From: CAYGFH01 sp964430295
Lineage (GTDB): Bacteria; Patescibacteriota; Microgenomatia; UBA10105; UBA927
Reading direction: 5' to 3'
Length of the DNA: 36,628 nucleotides
Assembly: GCA_964430295.1 (NCBI GenBank)
Contig: CAYSEV010000011.1
Coordinates: 1-36,628, forward strand
In this document: positions 32,056 to 36,628 of the stretch, one piece after another
How positions within the stretch are numbered: the first letter of the stretch is position 1
Layout: each line of letters starts with the position of its first letter
Made by a program: the position numbers and the translations under genes
The notes under the pieces: model-generated
Database searches by the model: none
What the model was told of the DNA's origin: nothing
What the model saw: only the letters and a program-made list of their open reading frames with translations

Positions 32056-34076
32056 TCTGTTTTTAGAATCAGGCCAAATGTACCTTCGGCCAATTCGATA
32101 AGCTTTTTCCTAATCGGCGCTATATCTTCACCTGATAATGTTTTGTTCTGATCACTGTAGATAACCCGAAGCATTCGTTTATCTTTATATGTATCACGAA
32201 GTTCCACAGATGTAATCATAGGATGAAGGGCGGAAAATGCCTCTATACAGGGAGCTATAGTAAACGATTCAGGGACGGTAAATGAAAAATCCTCGACAAT
32301 TGGCGGATAGAGCGGTGCAGTTGTATATGGCTGTACAGGCGAAGGTTTAATCGTCTGTAATCGTTCCAGATCTATGTCCGCATAATATAAATCAGTTGCA
32401 ATCCCAAGTTTTTTTAATACATTTGGGTCGATTGTGCCCATGGTTCCAATCTCAGTTTTCCCTGATAGAAATCGAATACCCGGATGTACAAGGCTAGGAT
32501 GATTGCTTTCTTCTTTCATGGTCACGGATACACCCAGATGTGAAAACAAAGATTCTACAACTCCTTTGAGGTCAAAAAACGTGACAGCCGAAGCTGGGCG
32601 TTGCCACGATGAAGGTACAGATCCGCCCATGAGAATACCCACACGTGTGTGTTCTGTATAGTGTTTGAGTTTGGGTTGGACATACACCTTTCCAATTTCA
32701 AACAGCGCAATTCGTTCTGTTCTGAAACTCAGGCTTCGTTTGGCATACTCAACCAGATTTGGCAGAAGTGATGGACGTAGTGTGGCTATCTGCGGGTCCG
32801 GTGCATTAATAAGTTTTACAGACGGTTCGAATGTTCCATGTACAGCATACTCTGATATACGATCGTTATCCATCAACGTACCTGTAATAACCTCATTCAG
32901 GGTAAGCTCTTTCAACAAGGTTTGCACCTTTTCCTGAAACTGCAGATGTGCGGGTGTCCCAACGGTAGGAAGTTCCCCGGACATGGTTTTAACAGGAATA
33001 TGTTCATAGCCATATATACGGATAATTTCTTCTATAACATCCGCCTCCTGCAGTACATCCGTGCGAAATGTCGGAACCGTTACGGTGATATGGTCCTTTT
33101 TAATATCACCGTGAAAATCCAATGATTTCAAAATCGAAATGCAGGTCTTTTCAGGTATCTGGATCCCAACAAGCTTTTCCAGATGACTCGGATAGAAATC
33201 AATCCTCATGGGCTCTACGGGTGTCGGATAATAATCAGAAACAAGACTTGTAACACTGCCACCGGCAATCTCTTTAAGTAAATACACAGCACGTGCCAAA
33301 GCAAACGGCAACTCTGCAGGATCCTGATGTTTTTCATGTCTGTTGCCGCTCTCTGTTGCTATTTTATGCCTACGGGCCGTTCGTCTGCTTGAAGCCGCAT
33401 CATAGACCGCTGTTTCTAGTAAAATATGCCTTGTTTTTTGGGTAACTTTTGAAGCTGCGCCGCCAATACAGGTTATACATTGCACGCGGGATGCATCACA
33501 AATTGCGATATCGTGAGTAGTTAATTTTAGGGTTGTCCCTTGTGCGATTGTATCAAAGGACTCTTGTGATTTTGCCATACGAAGGACGAGTGCTCCCCCG
33601 TCTAACGTATCCAAATCAAATGCATGCATCGGGTGGCCTGTTTCTATCATGACGTAGTTTGTAACATCAACAATGTTGTTAATAGGTTCAATGCCATACT
33701 GGGTAAGGCGGTCTGCAAGCCATGCGGGGGATGGTTCTACATTCACAGAAAGTGTCAATGCTATATAGCGTTTCACCAGGCCCTTTACAGAAACGTCAGA
33801 GCGCACAAGGGGAGATTTCGGATCTGTTTTAGGAAGGGTTGCAACAGGTGGGAGTGTGAGTGTTGTATTAAAACAGGCACTTACATCACGTGCTACACCG
33901 ATAAGGCCAAACATATCCGCTCTGTTCCCTCGAAGCTCCAGATCTATAACCACACTACTCCCAACAACTTTACGTTTATCCAACATGTGACCGACCATCG
34001 TCAGTTTATCTGTTAGAGTAACTTCCGATTTAGGAAGTGCTACATAATCTGATAACCATTGCAGTGGTACATTCAT
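32052..34076 (-). CDS. pheT: Phenylalanyl-tRNA synthetase beta subunit, short form
   Basis: The beta subunit edits mischarged Tyr-tRNA-Phe and binds tRNA. At 674 residues it is about 120 shorter than the usual 790-800. The N terminus passes directly from MNVPLQWLSDYV ... MLDKRK to VIDLELRGNRADMFGLIGVARDV, so the tRNA-binding OB-fold (EMAP-like) inserted there in most bacteria is absent. The B3/B4 editing region follows (YGIEPINNIVDVTNYVMIETGHPMHAFD), then B5, the catalytic-like core (IEEIIRIYGYEHIP), and a C-terminal anticodon-binding FDX-ACB domain (YPPIVEDFSFTVP ... LRVIYSDQNKTLSGEDI). It starts 6 nt after pheS. Confidence 0.96.
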   Translation of the reverse strand: MNVPLQWLSDYVALPKSEVTLTDKLTMVGHMLDKRKVVGSSVVIDLELRGNRADMFGLIGVARDVSACFNTTLTLPPVATLPKTDPKSPLVRSDVSVKGLVKRYIALTLSVNVEPSPAWLADRLTQYGIEPINNIVDVTNYVMIETGHPMHAFDLDTLDGGALVLRMAKSQESFDTIAQGTTLKLTTHDIAICDASRVQCITCIGGAASKVTQKTRHILLETAVYDAASSRRTARRHKIATESGNRHEKHQDPAELPFALARAVYLLKEIAGGSVTSLVSDYYPTPVEPMRIDFYPSHLEKLVGIQIPEKTCISILKSLDFHGDIKKDHITVTVPTFRTDVLQEADVIEEIIRIYGYEHIPVKTMSGELPTVGTPAHLQFQEKVQTLLKELTLNEVITGTLMDNDRISEYAVHGTFEPSVKLINAPDPQIATLRPSLLPNLVEYAKRSLSFRTERIALFEIGKVYVQPKLKHYTEHTRVGILMGGSVPSSWQRPASAVTFFDLKGVVESLFSHLGVSVTMKEESNHPSLVHPGIRFLSGKTEIGTMGTIDPNVLKKLGIATDLYYADIDLERLQTIKPSPVQPYTTAPLYPPIVEDFSFTVPESFTIAPCIEAFSALHPMITSVELRDTYKDKRMLRVIYSDQNKTLSGEDIAPIRKKLIELAEGTFGLILKTE

Positions 34077-34082
34077 ATACGT

Positions 34083-35108
34083 TTATTCGCTATACCCGAT
34101 ATCACCATTATATAAAGAACGGATATCGGAAATTCCATATCGTTGCATTACAATACGATCCAACCCCATGCCCCAGGCAAATCCTGTAAATTCGTTGGGG
34201 TTAAGTCCTGCTTTGGTAAACATGTTTGGGTGTACCATGCCTGCCCCAAGCATTTCAATCCACCCTCTTCCTTTGCAGACCGTACACCCTTTCTTATGGC
34301 AAAAGATACAGCTGATATCAACACCAACCCCCGGGTCCACCTGTGGATAATATTTACAACGGAATCTGGTTTCACGGTCGCTGCCAAAAAATTGTTTTAC
34401 AAATTGGTCCAGAGTTCCTTTGAGTTCCGCCATTGTGATATCGCGGCCTACTGCCATGCCTTCATATTGATAAAACATGATGTTATTCGTCGCGTTTGCA
34501 TTTTCAAACCGATATACCTTGCCGGGTATGACGTATCGAAACGGTGGTTTTACTTCTGCAAGCAAGTGGCTTTCAACCGATGATGTGTGGGTACGAAGAA
34601 GCCAATTTGGCTCTTCAATGTAGAGCGAATCCTGTAGGTCTCGTGCAGGGTGATCCAATGGAAGATTCAATCTGTTGTAATTATATTCATCTGTTTCAAT
34701 CTCCGGACCGTCTGCAACGCTAAAACCCATATTCTGAAATATCCGATTCATTTCACGAATGACTAACGTTGTCGGGTGAAGATGTCCCTGTATCGGTCGT
34801 ATTCCTGGCATTGTTGCATCAACCCAAACAGATGTAACGTTCTTTTTATGAGTATCTGTTTTTTGCAGCAGTGCCTTTTCAATACTTTGTTTAACTTCGT
34901 TAATGAATATTCCTATCTGAGTTTTATCTTCCTTTGGTATATGTGCAATATTCTTTGATATTCTGGAAAATTCGCTTTTAGATCCCAGATGCAGTATGCG
35001 CAGCTCGTCTGCCGGAAGGGTACTCTTTTGAATTTCTTCAAGCACGTTGCCTTGAATCTCCAGTAAGAGACTTTGCATATTTTGCGCAGATAATATATCT
35101 CCTTGCAT
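34083..35108 (-). CDS. pheS: Phenylalanyl-tRNA synthetase alpha subunit
   Basis: The catalytic class II subunit, 341 residues. An N-terminal coiled coil (about 10-80) is followed by HPTTLVIREMNRIFQNMGF (motif 1), VYRFENANATNNIMFYQYEG (motif 2) and GFAWGMGLDRIVMQRYGISDIR (motif 3). A cysteine cluster CIFCHKKGCTVCKGRG replaces the shorter loop of E. coli before WIEMLGAGMVHP and probably binds zinc; this variant occurs in several bacterial groups. I chose ATG 35108 because a promoter ends exactly 7 nt before it; ATG 35114 is nearly as good, and the frame is open to 35204. pheT and coaBC follow in one unit. Confidence 0.95.
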   Translation of the reverse strand: MQGDILSAQNMQSLLLEIQGNVLEEIQKSTLPADELRILHLGSKSEFSRISKNIAHIPKEDKTQIGIFINEVKQSIEKALLQKTDTHKKNVTSVWVDATMPGIRPIQGHLHPTTLVIREMNRIFQNMGFSVADGPEIETDEYNYNRLNLPLDHPARDLQDSLYIEEPNWLLRTHTSSVESHLLAEVKPPFRYVIPGKVYRFENANATNNIMFYQYEGMAVGRDITMAELKGTLDQFVKQFFGSDRETRFRCKYYPQVDPGVGVDISCIFCHKKGCTVCKGRGWIEMLGAGMVHPNMFTKAGLNPNEFTGFAWGMGLDRIVMQRYGISDIRSLYNGDIGYSE

Positions 35109-35115
35109 GTTCATA

Positions 35116-35144
35116 AGTATATGTGTGTTATGCACTATTATCAA
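35116..35144 (-). promoter_or_regulatory. Predicted promoter of pheS-pheT-coaBC (leaderless)
   Basis: On the minus strand TTGATA (35144-35139), a 17-nt spacer and TATACT (35121-35116) end 7 nt before ATG 35108 and 1 nt before ATG 35114. A transcript would begin on the second ATG. Confidence 0.6.
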
Positions 35145-35235
35145 GAATTTAAAAACGTCACCAAAGTGAATCCAGCTTACGCTCCGATCGTTGACAGTAA
35201 ACATCGCGAATGTGATCGCTTATTAACTGCTCAAC

Positions 35236-35262
35236 AAAAAATCCCGCTGTAGCGGGATTTTT
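35236..35262 (-). terminator. Intrinsic terminator after rplT
   Basis: The stem ATCCCGC-TACA-GCGGGAT on the minus strand is followed by a U-run (TTTTTT) and preceded by A residues, so it could act in both directions. It closes the thrS-infC-rpmI-rplT unit 25 nt after rplT and separates it from the pheS promoter. Confidence 0.9.
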
Positions 35263-35286
35263 ACAGTTCTTGTGAATTCCCGCGCT

Positions 35287-35637
35287 TTAGTTAACGGCTG
35301 TTGCCGTTTTAAAGACTGCGGTAAAGCTTTCAGGATGATCCATGATCAAACTGGCAAGCATTTTGCGATCAATTTCGATATTTGCTTTTTTGAGTTGGTT
35401 CATGAACACACTGTACGTTGTGTCATTTTGTTTCACTACTTCAGAAATTCTGGAAATCCACAGTGATCGGAAGTCACGCTTTCGAAGTTTTCTTCCCGCA
35501 AATGCGTATTCACCTGCATGGTTATATGCCTGGCGTGCGACGCGCACGAGTCTGCGTTTTGTCATTCGGTAGCCTTTGTTTGCTACCAATAATTTCTTGT
35601 GTTTTGCGTGTGCTGTAATTCCTCGTTTTACTCTCAT
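35287..35637 (-). CDS. rplT: Large ribosomal subunit protein bL20
   Basis: A 116-residue assembly protein of the 50S subunit. MRVKRGITAHAKHKKLLVANKGY is the family's basic N-terminal extension, with YAFAGRKLRKRDFRSLWISRI and MNQLKKANIEIDRKMLASL in the globular C-terminal part. A Shine-Dalgarno sequence AAAGGAG lies 6 nt before ATG 35637. It follows rpmI by 28 nt in the classical infC-rpmI-rplT operon and is closed by a strong terminator. Confidence 0.97.
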   Translation of the reverse strand: MRVKRGITAHAKHKKLLVANKGYRMTKRRLVRVARQAYNHAGEYAFAGRKLRKRDFRSLWISRISEVVKQNDTTYSVFMNQLKKANIEIDRKMLASLIMDHPESFTAVFKTATAVN

Positions 35638-35665
35638 ACGATACTCCTTTTAAAAAACATCAATG

Positions 35666-35863
35666 TTATGTCTCCAAGAAACGCTTTACTTTCGTTTTTA
35701 TGCGTGTATTGGTTACCTGATGTGGTGCATCCTGTCGTCGTTGTCGAGCCTTATTTTTTCGGCTTCGAATATGACGTGCTCCTTGTGCACGATGCATGAC
35801 TTTACCGTTCTTGGTAATTTTAAATCTCTTTTTTACAATTTTTTTTGTTTTTACTTTTGACAT
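35666..35863 (-). CDS. rpmI: Large ribosomal subunit protein bL35
   Basis: A 65-residue basic protein, MSKVKTKKIVKKRFKITKNGKVMHRAQGARHIRSRKNKARQ..., matching bL35 (KTKKAAAKRFKVTGTGK type). I chose ATG 35863; the open frame to 35887 adds residues encoded by the leader repeat. An AGGA lies just before the ATG. The leader contains a duplicated segment and a small hairpin that may matter for regulation. Confidence 0.95.
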   Translation of the reverse strand: MSKVKTKKIVKKRFKITKNGKVMHRAQGARHIRSRKNKARQRRQDAPHQVTNTRIKTKVKRFLET

Positions 35864-35933
35864 AATCCTACTTTCTGTAAAGATCAATATACCCGAAGGG
35901 GTATAATCCTACTTTCTTTAAATCAATATTCCC
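35862..35933 (-). repeat. Imperfect direct repeat and hairpin in the infC-rpmI gap
   Basis: Two copies of about 31-33 nt (35862-35894 and 35903-35933) share the plus-strand core ATAATCCTACTTTCT and then TCAATAT. On the minus strand each reads AGAAAGTAGGATTAT; in the copy next to rpmI the next base completes the ATG, whereas the upstream copy has ATA. Between them TATACCC-GAAG-GGGTATA (35888-35905) forms a 7-bp hairpin. The rpmI translation-initiation region has therefore been duplicated, with one start lost. A role in ribosomal protein autoregulation is possible but unproven. Confidence 0.65.
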
Positions 35934-35949
35934 AAACCTGCCGAATTTA

Positions 35950-36474
35950 TTATTCCTTTTTCTTTTCCGCAATGACCATGGCTGTCAATGTTTTTCCTTC
36001 GATTCTCGGTTCCCGGACAATTTTTACATTTCCAAGTAACCCTATGAGTTTCCTCATAATCTCGAATCCGAATTCTTTGCGGGTTATTTCTCTTCCCTTA
36101 AAGAACACGACTATCTTTACCTGATCGCCATGTCCCAGCCATTCAATCGCTTTTGCCACCCGCGTATCAAAATCATGCTGACCGATAAACGGTCGAAGTC
36201 GAATTTCTTTGACTCCTACATTTTTTTGATTCTTTTTACTTTCCCGTTCTTTTTTTGCTTCCTGATATTTAAATTTTTTAAAATCAATCAGCTTTGCAAC
36301 AGGCGGATTTGCTTTTGAGTTCACTTCAACAACATCAAAATTCAATTCCTTAGCCTTCTGCAAGGCTTCAAGTTTAGTCATCACACCGATCTGCTTTCCT
36401 TCTTCGTCAAGCAGGCGCAACTGTGCGCTGGTGATCTGATAATTGATCCGATAGTGTTTAATGTTTATGCTCAA
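35950..36474 (-). CDS. infC: Translation initiation factor IF-3
   Basis: IF-3 prevents premature subunit joining and checks the start codon. The N domain has YRINYQITSAQLRLLDEEGKQIGVM; the linker is Lys-rich; the C domain has KEIRLRPFIGQHDFDTRVAKAIEWL and VVFFKGREITRKEFG. No ATG or GTG lies upstream of the domain: the first in-frame ATG (GVMTKLEAL) would remove half the N domain. Candidates are TTG 36474 (174 residues, used here) and ATT 36462 (170 residues), whose ATTAA overlaps the thrS stop. AUU is the known infC start in E. coli, where it gives autoregulation. The frame upstream of TTG stops after four codons. The 3' side leads to rpmI. Confidence 0.95.
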   Translation of the reverse strand: MSINIKHYRINYQITSAQLRLLDEEGKQIGVMTKLEALQKAKELNFDVVEVNSKANPPVAKLIDFKKFKYQEAKKERESKKNQKNVGVKEIRLRPFIGQHDFDTRVAKAIEWLGHGDQVKIVVFFKGREITRKEFGFEIMRKLIGLLGNVKIVREPRIEGKTLTAMVIAEKKKE

Positions 36475-36628
36475 TCTCGCGTGTCAATCGGGTGATAAAA
36501 GCCTCAACGCTCATGGCTTTGAGATCTTCACCACTTCTGGTTCGGACAGACAATTCGCCCGCTCCAGCTTCCCGATCCCCTATTATACCTAAATATGGCA
36601 CTTTTTGTAAAGTATTATCCCTAATCTT
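36458..36628 (-). CDS. thrS: Threonyl-tRNA synthetase, C-terminal end (partial)
   Basis: A frame open at the window edge encodes 56 residues ending at TAA 36460-36458: KIRDNTLQKVPYLGIIGDRE, followed by AGAGELSVRTRSGEDLKAM and SVEAFITRLTREIEHKH. This is the end of the anticodon-binding domain of class II synthetases, in the ThrRS form (KIRDAQLQKIPYM, VSVRTRxGEDLG). The position just before infC-rpmI-rplT is the classical thrS-infC arrangement. The stop overlaps the candidate infC starts. The gene's larger part lies beyond the window. Confidence 0.9.
   Translation of the reverse strand, partial: KIRDNTLQKVPYLGIIGDREAGAGELSVRTRSGEDLKAMSVEAFITRLTREIEHKH

Noticed and set aside
1..36628. tRNA, rRNA, CRISPR arrays, transposases or phage genes
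   Set aside because: I looked for cloverleaf arms with CCA context, repeated spacers and typical enzyme motifs and saw none; a tRNAscan or CRISPR search would be decisive.

Overview
The window looks like a chromosomal scaffold piece from a small-genome bacterium, most likely a Patescibacteria (Candidate Phyla Radiation) member. The grounds are compact proteins (PheT without its tRNA-binding domain, a short delta-prime-like clamp-loader subunit, 74-residue S16), tightly packed and overlapping genes, and a type IV pilus set without secretin or PilP genes, as expected for a cell without a classical outer membrane. UGA is used as a stop in several genes (pilD, rnc, coaBC), which argues against the lineages that read UGA as glycine. 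The exact phylum cannot be fixed from the sequence alone.

Layout, left to right. (1) 218-2997, plus strand: lower glycolysis, gap-pgk-gpmA. (2) 2975-3670, minus: a delta-prime-like clamp-loader subunit. (3) 3772-19002, mostly plus: a large type IV pilus locus with pilB, pilT, pilC, a pilin with its own promoter and ribosome binding site, two multi-membrane-span proteins (DUF2723 type on plus, YfhO type on minus), pilD, five prepilin-like genes, a PilX/GspK-like component, and pilM-pilN-pilO. (4) 18992-28126, minus: a long gene string. Read 5' to 3' on that strand it is a tyrosine T-box leader, phosphoribosyltransferase-like, HAD phosphatase, nucleoside hydrolase, tyrS, a 34-residue membrane peptide, recG, rpmF, nusB, rnc, rpsP, khpA, trmD. 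(5) 28183-30737, plus: a class A penicillin-binding protein cut by a 10-N assembly gap. (6) 30832-36628, minus: coaBC, pheT, pheS, then after a terminator rplT, rpmI, infC and the 3' end of thrS.

The most interesting region is about 24.0-28.2 kb. A complete T-box riboswitch with a UAC (Tyr) specifier stands before a three-gene cassette (PRTase, HAD phosphatase, nucleoside hydrolase) that precedes tyrS. The cassette sits exactly between the T-box and tyrS, and the first cassette gene and tyrS share the same 12-nt ribosome-binding/start context, so it looks inserted into a T-box-tyrS unit. This would place nucleotide/nucleoside chemistry under control of uncharged tRNA-Tyr, an association I do not recognise. 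The leader also holds a second hairpin with a U-run upstream of the T-box terminator.

A second theme is initiation. Many transcription-unit heads show a promoter whose -10 box ends 6-7 nt before the ATG, predicting leaderless mRNAs (pilB, yfhO-like, rpsP, recG, the PBP, pheS, gpmA, probably pilM). Others (the 7837 pilin, PRTase, HAD, tyrS, rplT) carry clear Shine-Dalgarno sequences. infC has no ATG or GTG start and seems to begin at UUG, or at an AUU overlapping the thrS stop. Two copies of an ATTCCCGC/GCGGGAAT palindrome form the only dispersed repeat family seen. No tRNA, rRNA, CRISPR array or transposase was recognised.
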